A DNA stretch of 64,000 nucleotides from SKVR01 sp046291875 (GTDB taxonomy: Bacteria > Bacteroidota > Bacteroidia > Bacteroidales > UBA7960): NCBI GenBank assembly GCA_046291875.1, contig JBKBSF010000005.1, forward strand, positions 114,334 to 178,333. The letters are read 5' to 3'. A program made the translations under genes and the position numbers. Under the pieces are notes generated by a model, which ran no database searches, was not told the origin of the DNA, and saw only the letters and a program-made list of their open reading frames with translations. This document shows, in pieces, positions 15,445 through 23,379 of this stretch (positions within the stretch are counted from its first letter, which is position 1; each line of letters opens with the position of its first letter).

Positions 15445-16983
15445 ATGGAATATTTTACTGACCAAATGGCCAACGCTCATATTCTTAACCAGTTTTGGCT
15501 GACCTTTCTGCTGGTAATCTCCATGGTGCTTGTTTCGCGCACCTTTGTGGCCGGCACCCGGTATTCGCCCATTCTGATCATTGTGGTTTTCGGCCTGCTT
15601 ATGGGCTATGTGCTGGTTGGCACGGGCATGGGCACACCCGGCCTCAGGGAGTTTCCCATTGTTGATTTCACCAGCAAGGTTACCATTACCGCACTGATTG
15701 CTTCATTTTTTGTGGGAGGACAGGAGATTAAGAAAATCATCTCCAATCAGGAAATTGACAAAAAAGACATTGTAGTTCCCTCAGACGAGGAGATGTTTCT
15801 GGGCACCAAGTTTACCCAGTTCATGTTTCTGATCCGTTCCTTTTTTGTACTCATCGGCATTGAGTCTATGAAAAGAGTAATCGTAGGGTACAACAACAAC
15901 GAACCCCTTGATAACTTTTACCCCCTTCTGGGCTACCTTGGCCTTGTGGGTTCCATTATTCTGATTGACTACCGGGCCAAAATCACCAATAAACCGGTAT
16001 ATATCCGTAAGGGGATTATAGAAACTGCCCTGATCCTGGGTATTCTGGTACTGTCGTGGCATATTGCCCGCTGGATAAGGCCTCACATAGCCCTGCCGGA
16101 GATTTTCTTTGCCATGATCCTGTCTGTTTCTTTGGGTATGATTTTCTGGCGCTGGAAATTTGGCCCCACCATTCGTTCTTTGCTCTTTGCAGGTATTCCG
16201 GTGGTGCTGGCAGCCAATTTCATGGTGGGAGGTTCGCGCATTGCCGAAGCTTTTACGCTCACCGGTATGACTTCGGTGCTCTCCTTTGGATTTTTTGGCC
16301 AGCTGCTCTGGATGTTTGGAGGACTGAGTATCCTGATTTTCTTTGCTAAATCCAACAATATCCGCAACCTGGCCCCCGGTATGGCCGGATCGCTCAGCCA
16401 CTCTGGTCTTACGGGTGCCTGTACGGCAGGCGATCTGGGGCCCGAAGCCCAGGTGCGTGCACCCATCATGATCAACATCCCCTTTATAGGCCACATTTTT
16501 GTTTTCAGCATCCTTGCTGCCAGTGCTACTACGGGCAGATTGCTTATACCCTACACCCTGTTGGTTGTGGCAGTGGGCCTTTTGCTGACGTGGCTTTCGG
16601 TTCGAACCTTGCGCACTGCCAACAATAAGGACTCCAAAGAAATCAGGGGGCTGATGATCTTCTCCCTGGGATGGCAGCTGGTAGCGGTTTTTGGAGGCTT
16701 GCTGATCCTTAATCTTGGCGGAATGGGGTTGAACGACTCGGTGATGGCCAATGCATCGGCCATCTCACACTTTGGTCTTTTTGCTGCCATACAAGGTGGT
16801 ATGTTTGGAGAACAAGCTGCCGGACTGATCGCTTTCGTTTTTGCCATGCCCTTTTTGGTTCACCCGCTTGTTTTCGGTATCTTTGGTAAAACGGCTGAAA
16901 ACAACGGTGTAATGCCCGCTCGCATAGTATATATCCTTGCAGCCATCGGAGTACTGGGTGTTACCTACGCATTGTTCTTTTAA
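15445..16983 (+). CDS. Unrecognised polytopic membrane protein, transporter-like
   Basis: A 512-residue integral membrane protein with roughly 12 hydrophobic helices and a cytosolic or periplasmic loop at about 90-125 rich in Asp, Glu and Lys (QEIDKKDIVVPSDEEM). A Gly/Ser-rich break, MAGSLSHSGLTGACTAGDLG (about 312-331), interrupts a helix, as in re-entrant loops of sodium-coupled carriers of the GltS/ESS type. Two short blocks with similar sequence character, one in each half, hint at an inverted-repeat transporter fold. I do not recognise the family and assign no substrate. A thioesterase gene follows at 20 bp, so the two are probably co-transcribed. Confidence 0.75.
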   Translation: MEYFTDQMANAHILNQFWLTFLLVISMVLVSRTFVAGTRYSPILIIVVFGLLMGYVLVGTGMGTPGLREFPIVDFTSKVTITALIASFFVGGQEIKKIISNQEIDKKDIVVPSDEEMFLGTKFTQFMFLIRSFFVLIGIESMKRVIVGYNNNEPLDNFYPLLGYLGLVGSIILIDYRAKITNKPVYIRKGIIETALILGILVLSWHIARWIRPHIALPEIFFAMILSVSLGMIFWRWKFGPTIRSLLFAGIPVVLAANFMVGGSRIAEAFTLTGMTSVLSFGFFGQLLWMFGGLSILIFFAKSNNIRNLAPGMAGSLSHSGLTGACTAGDLGPEAQVRAPIMINIPFIGHIFVFSILAASATTGRLLIPYTLLVVAVGLLLTWLSVRTLRTANNKDSKEIRGLMIFSLGWQLVAVFGGLLILNLGGMGLNDSVMANASAISHFGLFAAIQGGMFGEQAAGLIAFVFAMPFLVHPLVFGIFGKTAENNGVMPARIVYILAAIGVLGVTYALFF

Positions 16984-17002
16984 CCTGAAAAACATAAAAC
17001 CC

Positions 17003-17404
17003 ATGTCCGAACTTTCTTTCGAATACAAACTATTTGTTGAACCAGAGCACATTGATGAGCTCAACCATGTAAACAATGTGGTGTATGTGCAATGGATACA
17101 GGATGCTGCAGTAAAACATTGGAACCATGTGGCTCCTGCCGACATCAGAGAAGAATTTGTTTGGTTTATCGTAAGACATGAGATAGACTACAAGGCCTCA
17201 GCCAAACCAGGCGATGAATTACTTATTCGCACCTTTGTGCTCAATGCCTCAGTAGTGAGTTCTGACCGAAGGGTACAAATCTACAGGGCCAGCGATATGC
17301 AATTGCTGGTAGAGTCGAAAACCACATGGTGTTTGATCAATAAGCAGACACAACGGCCCGCCCGAATTACCGACTCTATTAAAGCATTATTTTTGCCATT
17401 GTAA
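17003..17404 (+). CDS. Hotdog-fold acyl-CoA/acyl-ACP thioesterase (YbgC/FadM-like)
   Basis: A 133-residue 4HBT hotdog protein. The motif HIDELNHVNNVVYVQW (16-31) holds the conserved Asp and the HxN...Y helix of YbgC/FadM-type thioesterases, which hydrolyse acyl-CoA or acyl-ACP in the cytosol. The frame is open further upstream (to 16937) but that stretch lies inside the membrane-protein gene; the ATG at 17003, 20 bp after that gene's stop, gives a normal N-terminus. A strong hairpin follows. Confidence 0.88.
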   Translation: MSELSFEYKLFVEPEHIDELNHVNNVVYVQWIQDAAVKHWNHVAPADIREEFVWFIVRHEIDYKASAKPGDELLIRTFVLNASVVSSDRRVQIYRASDMQLLVESKTTWCLINKQTQRPARITDSIKALFLPL

Positions 17405-17408
17405 CCAA

Positions 17409-17444
17409 CAAAAAACCGGAAAACTTACATTTTCCGGTTTTTTG
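17409..17444. terminator. Bidirectional terminator between thioesterase and ssb
   Basis: CAAAAAACCGGAAAA (17409-17423) pairs with TTTTCCGGTTTTTTG (17430-17444) around a 6-nt loop. It serves both convergent genes. Confidence 0.85.
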
Positions 17445-17471
17445 TTTCCAGGCTCACATAGCAACCCTGTC

Positions 17472-17903
17472 TTAGAAGGGAAGATCGCCTTCATCGGCTT
17501 CTTCCACCACATCGGGTGCAGTATGTGAAGCACCGGCACCACCCTGATTAGACTGGTCATCGCCTGAAGATTTGGGTCCACCCAGGAAAGTCATCTGATT
17601 GCCCAGAATCTCGGTAATGTATTTTTTGGTGCCATCCTTATCATCATAAGAGCGGGTTTTGATGCGACCCTCAAGGAAAATTGAATTCCCCTTTTTCAGA
17701 TACTTTTCTGCCAGATCCGCAAGATTATTCCACAACACAATGTTGTGCCATTCGGTTTGTTCTACCCGGGATCCATCCTTTCCTTTGTAGAACTCAGTGG
17801 TAGCAAGGGGGAAATTGGCCACCTTGGCTCCGCTTTCCAGGTTCCTGATCTCGGGGTCCTTCCCCAGATTTCCAATCAAAATAACTTTATTCACTCCAGC
17901 CAT
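17472..17903 (-). CDS. ssb: Single-stranded DNA-binding protein
   Basis: A 143-residue SSB. The OB fold covers about 1-105, opening MAGVNKVILIGNLGKDPEI, and a Gly/Ser/Gln-rich linker leads to the acidic tip EADEGDLPF that recruits partner proteins. It coats single-stranded DNA in replication, repair and recombination. I start it at the ATG at 17903; the frame continues seven codons upstream but MAGVNKV is the family's N-terminus. It is near mutY, on the same strand, with 194 bp between them. Confidence 0.96.
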   Translation of the reverse strand: MAGVNKVILIGNLGKDPEIRNLESGAKVANFPLATTEFYKGKDGSRVEQTEWHNIVLWNNLADLAEKYLKKGNSIFLEGRIKTRSYDDKDGTKKYITEILGNQMTFLGGPKSSGDDQSNQGGAGASHTAPDVVEEADEGDLPF

Positions 17904-18097
17904 AATACTTGGGTTTTTAATCAATCAAAAAATTCAATGTCGGATTAAATATAAAATATTTTTTCTAAATCTCAAAATTTTTGTTCTTTATCTTAATAGT
18001 TTTGCCTTTTAAACACCGTAGACCATGTGTCTGCATGTTAAAAAAAGTCATTATTACTATCAATAACCGTTGGGTATGCGACCCTATTCTGCAGCCC

Positions 18098-19180
18098 TTA
18101 CAGTGATTTCTGAACTTTTTCCAGAAAACGACTGATGAGAACTGGCTTGCCCAATTGTTGGAACTGCTCAAAAGTAAGCCATCGAAGCGACTTATCAAAA
18201 TCTGTGTTATGCTTACTTTTTGCCCTGATAACATAGAAAAAAGCCTCAATACGCTGATGGGTAAGTTGATGCGATGTATGGTGTACAGGGTCGGGGCATA
18301 CAGATATATCGCTCATGGTGAACATATTGTGTAAATAAGATTTATTTTCAATTATTTCTAATGGTTCAATTGCCTCTCCTGAGGTTTCAAGCAGGGGTAT
18401 TTGATGCAAATTTCTCCAGATATCCTTATCATCACGGCGTTGAACCAGGAAAACAATGTCCTCTCCATTCCTGGTATAGATAAAGAAGAAATGAAAATAG
18501 CGTGTTTTTATTCTGATCTTTTTTTTCTTAACAGGGATGGCATCCACTTTATTGTTGATGCGAGCCTGGCAGTCCATAACAAAGGGGCATTGCTGGCACA
18601 GGGCACCGGAGGGTTTGCAAATAAGGGCTCCCAGATCCATAAGGGCTTGATTGAAGGCACCTGGCTGCTGGCGGTCAATCCATTGTTCGGCAGCCTCGGA
18701 GATCATCTTCACGGTAGCAGGCAAATCAACGGGATGTTCAATACCCAGGTAGCGGGCAATAACCCGTATCACATTTCCATCTACTGCGGCATGAGGCAGG
18801 TTGAAAGCAATGGATGCGATGGCAGCAGCAGTGTAAGGGCCCACCCCTTTGAGCTGCCGCAGGTCTTTGCAGGAAGCCGGAAACTCCCCTCCCCACTTCT
18901 CCACAATGATTTTGGCGGTATGATGCATGTTGCGTGCCCTGGAATAATAGCCCAGCCCCTGCCACAAGCCAAGCACCTGGTCTTCGGAAGCCGCTGCCAA
19001 TGTATAAACATCGGGGAAATGCTCCAGGAAACGATGGTAATACGACATGCCCTGTGCGATGCGGGTTTGCTGCAATATTACCTCCGAAAGCCAAATCTTG
19101 TAAGCATCAGAGGTTTGCCGCCAGGGCAAGGCTCGTTGGTGATGTTGGTACCATAACATCAGGCGGGAGGTAAAATCCAT
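18098..19180 (-). CDS. mutY: A/G-specific adenine DNA glycosylase
   Basis: A 360-residue MutY that removes adenine mispaired with 8-oxoguanine. It shows the catalytic E33 in SEVILQQTR, the helix-hairpin-helix LKGVGPYTAAAI (110-121), the catalytic D134 in AVDGNV, and the 4Fe-4S cluster ligands C188, C195, C198 and C204 with C-x6-C-x2-C-x5-C spacing. The C-terminal Nudix-like domain (about 225-350) recognises 8-oxoguanine. The gene is divergent from hup, and the mutY-hup-rng order fits a conserved Bacteroidota neighbourhood. Confidence 0.97.
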   Translation of the reverse strand: MDFTSRLMLWYQHHQRALPWRQTSDAYKIWLSEVILQQTRIAQGMSYYHRFLEHFPDVYTLAAASEDQVLGLWQGLGYYSRARNMHHTAKIIVEKWGGEFPASCKDLRQLKGVGPYTAAAIASIAFNLPHAAVDGNVIRVIARYLGIEHPVDLPATVKMISEAAEQWIDRQQPGAFNQALMDLGALICKPSGALCQQCPFVMDCQARINNKVDAIPVKKKKIRIKTRYFHFFFIYTRNGEDIVFLVQRRDDKDIWRNLHQIPLLETSGEAIEPLEIIENKSYLHNMFTMSDISVCPDPVHHTSHQLTHQRIEAFFYVIRAKSKHNTDFDKSLRWLTFEQFQQLGKPVLISRFLEKVQKSL

Positions 19181-19268
19181 TGGGCAGGGGTAAGAAGAAG
19201 CAAAAAAAAATTACTTAATTAGTTGATGTAAAATTAAATAAATTGTTTTCTTTAATTGAGAAAAGAAT

Positions 19269-19276
19269 TATCTTTG
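19269..19276 (+). promoter_or_regulatory. -7 promoter box TATCTTTG for hup
   Basis: TATCTTTG fully matches TAnnTTTG. A TTG at 19243-19245 lies 23 bp upstream, slightly beyond the usual spacing of about 19-21. The leader would be roughly 55 nt to the ATG at 19335. Confidence 0.6.
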
Positions 19277-19334
19277 CAACCCATTTTGAGAGAAAAGAAC
19301 GTTTATAGTACATATAACCTTAACAGAAATCATT

Positions 19335-19625
19335 ATGACCAAAGCAGAAATTGTAACTGAAATTGCCAACAAAACAGGAATTGAGAAAGTAGCTGTTCAG
19401 GCAACGGTTGAAGCCTTCATGAATACCGTAAAAAATTCGCTCGTAAGAGGAGAAAACGTTTATCTGAGAGGATTTGGAAGCTTTATCATCAAAGAAAGAG
19501 CAGAAAAAACCGGCAGAAACATTTCTAAAAACACTACCATCATTATTCCTGCACATTGCATTCCTTCATTTAAGCCTGCCAAAGAATTCGTAAGCGAGGT
19601 AAAGGAATCCGTTAAGGCGAAATAA
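19335..19625 (+). CDS. hup: HU-family DNA-binding protein
   Basis: A 96-residue HU/IHF-like nucleoid protein that bends and compacts DNA as a dimer. It opens MTKAEIVTEIANKTGI (the dimerisation helices) and contains RGFGSFIIKERAEKTGRN, the beta-arm entry that grips the minor groove. In the arm the usual RNP triplet is replaced by HCI, seen in PAHCIPSFKPAKEF; Pro normally intercalates there, so bending may be altered. A good promoter box lies upstream and a 29-codon basic peptide gene follows 47 bp downstream. Confidence 0.95.
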   Translation: MTKAEIVTEIANKTGIEKVAVQATVEAFMNTVKNSLVRGENVYLRGFGSFIIKERAEKTGRNISKNTTIIIPAHCIPSFKPAKEFVSEVKESVKAK

Positions 19626-19672
19626 TTCAGGTACAGAGTTTTTCATTCATTCATTTTTTAAAAAATATAGCT

Positions 19673-19762
19673 ATGCCAAGCGGAAAAAAGAGAAAAAGAC
19701 ATAAGATGGCGACCCACAAGCGCAAAAAGCGCCTGCGTAAAAACAGACACAAAAAGAAATAA
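19673..19762 (+). CDS. COX24/AURKAIP1-type small basic ribosome-associated peptide
   Basis: ATG at 19673 to TAA at 19762 encodes 29 residues, starting MPSGKKRKRHKMATHKRKK and almost wholly Lys, Arg and His. This matches the very short AURKAIP1/COX24-domain proteins of Bacteroidota, related to mitochondrial mS38 and probably an extra small ribosomal subunit protein. It sits between hup and rng and ahead of a hairpin terminator, so hup and this gene probably share a transcript. It is shorter than common gene-prediction limits. Confidence 0.88.
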   Translation: MPSGKKRKRHKMATHKRKKRLRKNRHKKK

Positions 19763-19800
19763 TACGCTTTGATCCGTATCGTTTTTTTACGGCCTGAATA

Positions 19801-19836
19801 AAAATTACATAATACCTTCCGGTGTTATGTAATTTT
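19801..19836 (+). terminator. Hairpin terminator after the COX24-type gene
   Basis: AAAATTACATAA (19801-19812) pairs with TTATGTAATTTT (19825-19836) and is followed by ATTTAG. It ends the hup transcript. Confidence 0.75.
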
Positions 19837-20049
19837 ATTTAGAGCCATTGAACTTTCTGAACCTGTATCCTTCCGACCATTCATCTTGTCAGGCAAACAA
19901 CACAGCCCAGCCCCTGGCGGCTAGCGAAGGTTGATCTGCACTGCCAAACTTCTAACAGTCCTGATCATGGCATGACCCTGCGGGGTCGGGCAACTGCATC
20001 AATACCTTATTGACAGATGATATTCTAACTTACTAAAGATTTTGAGATC
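19837..20049 (+). other. Spacer upstream of rng, no gene recognised
   Basis: These 213 bp are more GC-rich than other spacers in the window and contain a small hairpin (GACCCTGCGGGGTC near 19974-19987). I find no tRNA, no open frame with a start and no clear promoter box. It probably holds the rng leader. Confidence 0.3.
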
Positions 20050-21603
20050 GTGAACAAAGAATTAATCATTGATTCGAACGCTACCGAGATTGTTATTGCC
20101 TTGCTGGAAGACAAACAACTGGTTGAACTCCACAAGGATAAAAAAAACAATAACTACTCTGTTGGCGACATTTACCTGGGGAAGGTCAAAAAGATCATAT
20201 CCGGGTTAAATGCTGCATTTGTAGATGTTGGCTACGAAAAAGATGCTTTTTTACACTACCTCGACCTGGGCGCCCAGGTGAACTCTCTCAACAAGTACAC
20301 AAAACTTGCTATCTCCGGAAAAAACTCCAAAATCCTTTCTCTGGACACCTTCATTGCCGAGAAAGACATTGAAAAAACCGGAAAAATCACCAATGTTCTC
20401 ACAAGCAATCAGCCCGTACTGGTGCAGATTGCCAAAGAACCCATCTCTACAAAAGGACCTCGTATCACCAGTGAGATCTCCCTGGCAGGGCGATACCTGG
20501 TACTGGTGCCTTTCTCCGATCGTATTTCTGTATCACAAAAGATCAAAAGCTCCGACGAAAAAAGCCGGCTTAAAAGGTTGGTGCAGAGCATTAGACCCAA
20601 AAATTTCGGCGTAATCGTACGCACGGTAGCCGAAGGTAAAATGGTTGCCGAACTGGATGCCGACCTGCGCAGCCTGGTGGAAAAATGGTATAAAGTGGTG
20701 GAAAAGCTGGAAAACGCCAAGGCACCCAAAATCATACAGGGTGAAGTAAACCGCACCACCGCTATCCTGCGCGATCTGCTTACCGAAGAGTTCAACAACA
20801 TTGTGGTAAACGACCAGTCGGTATACGATGAGTTGCGCGAATACATGAAAACCATTGCCCCCAAGAAACTTGATATCCTCAAGCTCTACAAGGGCAAATC
20901 ACCCCTTTTCGACGCCATGGGTGTTGAGAAACTCATTAAGGGGTCTTTCGGAAAAATCGTTTCCATCAAAGGGGGCACCTATCTGATCATTGAGCATACA
21001 GAAGCACTCCATGTGATTGATGTAAACAGCGGGCACCGCATCAACGCCGAAAACAGCCAGGAGTCCAACGCCCTGGAGGTAAACCTGGAAGCGGCTGCCG
21101 AGATTGCCCGCCAGCTGAGGCTGCGCGATATGGGAGGTATCATTGTAGTCGACTTTATCGACATGGTAGAGCCTGCCAACCGCCGCAAGCTCTTCGAAAA
21201 AATGAAGGAGGAGATGAAGAAAGACCGTGCCAAGCACAACATTCTTCCTCCCAGCAAATTTGGCCTGGTGCAGATTACCCGGCAACGCGTGCGCACCGAA
21301 ACCAACGTAGAGATCCTTGAAAAATGCCCCGCCTGCGGTGGTTCAGGAGAGATCAAACCCAGCATCATCCTTATCGATGAGATCGAAAACAACCTGCGCT
21401 ACCTCATTCAGGAGCAAAACGAAAAAGACCTCACCCTGAGGGTACATCCCTACATCTTTGCTTATCTCACCAAAGGGCTCTGGTCGCGAAAAATGCAATG
21501 GATGTGGAAATACAAAACCCGGTTCAAGCTCGAACCCATGGTATCTTTCCACTTCCTTGAATACAGATTTTTCAACAAACTCGACGACGAGATCAAGCTT
21601 TGA
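20050..21603 (+). CDS. rng: Ribonuclease E/G family endoribonuclease
   Basis: A 517-residue RNase G-type enzyme for rRNA maturation and mRNA turnover. An S1-like RNA-binding domain lies at about 38-130. The DNase I-like catalytic core holds the metal-binding aspartates in HVIDVNSGH and VVDFIDM, and the Zn-link CxxC is in KCPACGGSGE. It lacks the long disordered C-terminal scaffold of E. coli RNase E, as is usual for this phylum. The start is GTG at 20050, giving MNKELIIDSNATE; there is no better ATG. A hairpin with a long T run follows. Confidence 0.96.
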   Translation: MNKELIIDSNATEIVIALLEDKQLVELHKDKKNNNYSVGDIYLGKVKKIISGLNAAFVDVGYEKDAFLHYLDLGAQVNSLNKYTKLAISGKNSKILSLDTFIAEKDIEKTGKITNVLTSNQPVLVQIAKEPISTKGPRITSEISLAGRYLVLVPFSDRISVSQKIKSSDEKSRLKRLVQSIRPKNFGVIVRTVAEGKMVAELDADLRSLVEKWYKVVEKLENAKAPKIIQGEVNRTTAILRDLLTEEFNNIVVNDQSVYDELREYMKTIAPKKLDILKLYKGKSPLFDAMGVEKLIKGSFGKIVSIKGGTYLIIEHTEALHVIDVNSGHRINAENSQESNALEVNLEAAAEIARQLRLRDMGGIIVVDFIDMVEPANRRKLFEKMKEEMKKDRAKHNILPPSKFGLVQITRQRVRTETNVEILEKCPACGGSGEIKPSIILIDEIENNLRYLIQEQNEKDLTLRVHPYIFAYLTKGLWSRKMQWMWKYKTRFKLEPMVSFHFLEYRFFNKLDDEIKL

Positions 21604-21620
21604 CCTCCGGGTAACAACAG

Positions 21621-21664
21621 CCTGCATGTTTGTAACTAACGTAGCAAACATGCAGGTTTTTTTT
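21621..21664 (+). terminator. Rho-independent terminator after rng
   Basis: CCTGCATGTTTG (21621-21632) pairs perfectly with CAAACATGCAGG (21645-21656), followed by eight or more T residues. Confidence 0.88.
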
Positions 21665-21711
21665 ATCTTCCTCTCCAAAGCCTGCTGTTCAAACAATCAA
21701 AAACACCTCAG

Positions 21712-22191
21712 ATGACCTCTGCAGAATCGGCCTTCAACCAACTTCAGCAAAAAGCAGCCCGCTTTTGCGCCTGGAGAGAGCGGTGCAGCAGTGAGGTGGA
21801 AGAAAAACTCAGACAACTGGGAGCCTCTGCAGCACAACAAAAAAAGCTGATCCAGTGGCTGCAACAGGAGGGCTACCTCAACGATGCAAGATTTGCCCGA
21901 TCCTTTGCACGCGGAAAATTTGCCAACAACCATTGGGGCCGTATTCGTATTGCCATGGAACTCAAAGCCCGCCATATAGAAAATACCACAATCGAAGAAG
22001 CCTTGATCGAAATCTCAGAAAACCAGTACCTGCAAACCATGGAAAAGATTTGCAACAGGAAATGGGAGGAGCTTGAGGGAAAAGAACATTTTGAGAGGAA
22101 ACAAAAAACAGCCGCCTATCTGGCGGGAAAGGGCTATGAACTCAATCTGGTATGGCAGATCGTGGAGAAAATTGCCAGCCAAAACCGTTAA
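21712..22191 (+). CDS. recX: RecX family regulatory protein
   Basis: A 159-residue RecX-like protein made of tandem three-helix repeats. ARFCAWRERCSSEVEEKL, QEGYLNDARFARSFARGK and RIRIAMELKARHI are typical RecX blocks. RecX binds RecA filaments and inhibits or modulates recombination. Bacteroidota often keep recX away from recA, as here. It lies 40 bp before prfB, so the two may share a transcript. Confidence 0.9.
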   Translation: MTSAESAFNQLQQKAARFCAWRERCSSEVEEKLRQLGASAAQQKKLIQWLQQEGYLNDARFARSFARGKFANNHWGRIRIAMELKARHIENTTIEEALIEISENQYLQTMEKICNRKWEELEGKEHFERKQKTAAYLAGKGYELNLVWQIVEKIASQNR

Positions 22192-22231
22192 TTTTGCAAT
22201 AGTATTTTTTAACCCCTAAAAACCCTACCTG

Positions 22232-23321
22232 ATGATCTACAAAGAAGACATTAAAGCGTTGGACAAAAGGCTTGAAGCCTTGAGGAGGTCACTTTGACCT
22301 GGACCAGAAGCTAAACTACATCAAACAACAACAGGAAAAAACTGAAGACCCCAATTTCTGGAACAACCCCAAAGAAGCAGAAAAGATCCTGAAAGACATC
22401 CGCGACAACAAGAAATGGACCGACGATTACGAGGGCTGCCATGCAAGCCTTGAAGACCTGAGGGTGATTTTCGAGTTTTATGAGCTTGGCGAAGCCAAAG
22501 ACCAGGAGGTAATGCAACAACACCAGGAACTGATCAGCCAACTTGAAGACCTTGAGTTTCGCAAAATGCTCGGTAAGGAAGAAGACCGCCTTTCGGCCAT
22601 CGTGAATATCAACTCAGGAGCAGGGGGCACCGAAAGCCAGGACTGGGCCCAGATGCTCATGCGCATGTACCTGCGCTATGGCGAGAAGAAGGGATACAAA
22701 ATCAAGGTACTGGACGAACAAGAAGGCGATGGTGCCGGAATTAAGTCGGCCTCCATTGAATTTGAAGGAGATTTTGCCTACGGATACCTTAAAGGAGAAA
22801 ACGGTGTTCATCGCCTGGTAAGGCTTTCGCCCTTCGATTCAGCCAACAAACGTCATACCTCTTTCGCATCGGTATATGCCTATCCGGTAATTGACGACAA
22901 TATCGAGATCGAAATCAATCCGGCAGATATCAGCTGGGATACTTTTCGCTCCAGCGGACCCGGAGGGCAAAATGTGAACAAGGTAGAAACTGCCGTAAGG
23001 CTCAAGCACGCACCTTCGGGTATCATAATTGAGTGCCAGGAAACCCGTTCGCAAGGCCAGAACCGCGAAAAAGCTCTCACCATGCTCAAATCGCAGCTTT
23101 ATGAAATCGAACTGCGCAAAAAGAGAGAAAAGCTACAGGCCATTGAAAGCACCAAAAAGAAGATTGAATGGGGATCGCAGATCCGCTCCTACGTGATGCA
23201 TCCCTACAAAATGGTGAAAGACCTGCGCACCGGAATCGAAACGTCCAATGTACAGTCGGTTATGGATGGCGATCTGGACAACTTCATCAAAGCTTTCCTG
23301 ATCGAATACGAGGGAGATTAA
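22232..23321 (+). CDS. prfB: Peptide chain release factor 2, with programmed +1 frameshift
   Basis: The gene starts at ATG 22232 and reads 21 codons to an in-frame TGA at 22295-22297. Skipping one base and continuing GAC CTG GAC CAG from 22296 joins it to the long frame ending at 23321, giving about 362 residues, a normal RF2 length. RF2 recognises UGA and UAA. The SPF anticodon-like tripeptide occurs in RLSPFDSANKR and the catalytic GGQ in SGPGGQNVNK. The frameshift signal is described separately. Taking only the frame after the shift from an internal ATG at 22464 would lose about 77 residues. Confidence 0.96.
22283..22298 (+). other. prfB programmed +1 frameshift site
   Basis: AGGAGG (22283-22288), then TCA, then CTT TGA C (22292-22298). 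An internal Shine-Dalgarno three bases before the CTT slippery codon and a UGA followed by C is exactly the RF2 autoregulation signal: when RF2 is scarce the ribosome slips +1 and makes the full protein. The internal SD is notable because Bacteroidota rely little on SD sequences for initiation. Confidence 0.95.
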
Positions 23322-23353
23322 TCTGCTTAACTTTACTCTCCGGCAAAACAGAA

Positions 23354-23379
23354 CAGGCCGGCTCTCAGGGGCTGGCCTG
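23354..23379 (+). terminator. Hairpin after prfB overlapping the end of the next gene
   Basis: CAGGCCGGC (23354-23362) and GCTGGCCTG (23371-23379) pair with one GU, 32 bp past the prfB stop, followed by TTTC. It overlaps the last codons of the convergent lipoprotein gene. Confidence 0.55.

Noticed and set aside
19837..20049. tRNA or stable RNA in the GC-rich spacer before rng
   Set aside because: No cloverleaf, no TTCGA-type T-loop with matching arms and no CCA end could be found; only one small hairpin is present.
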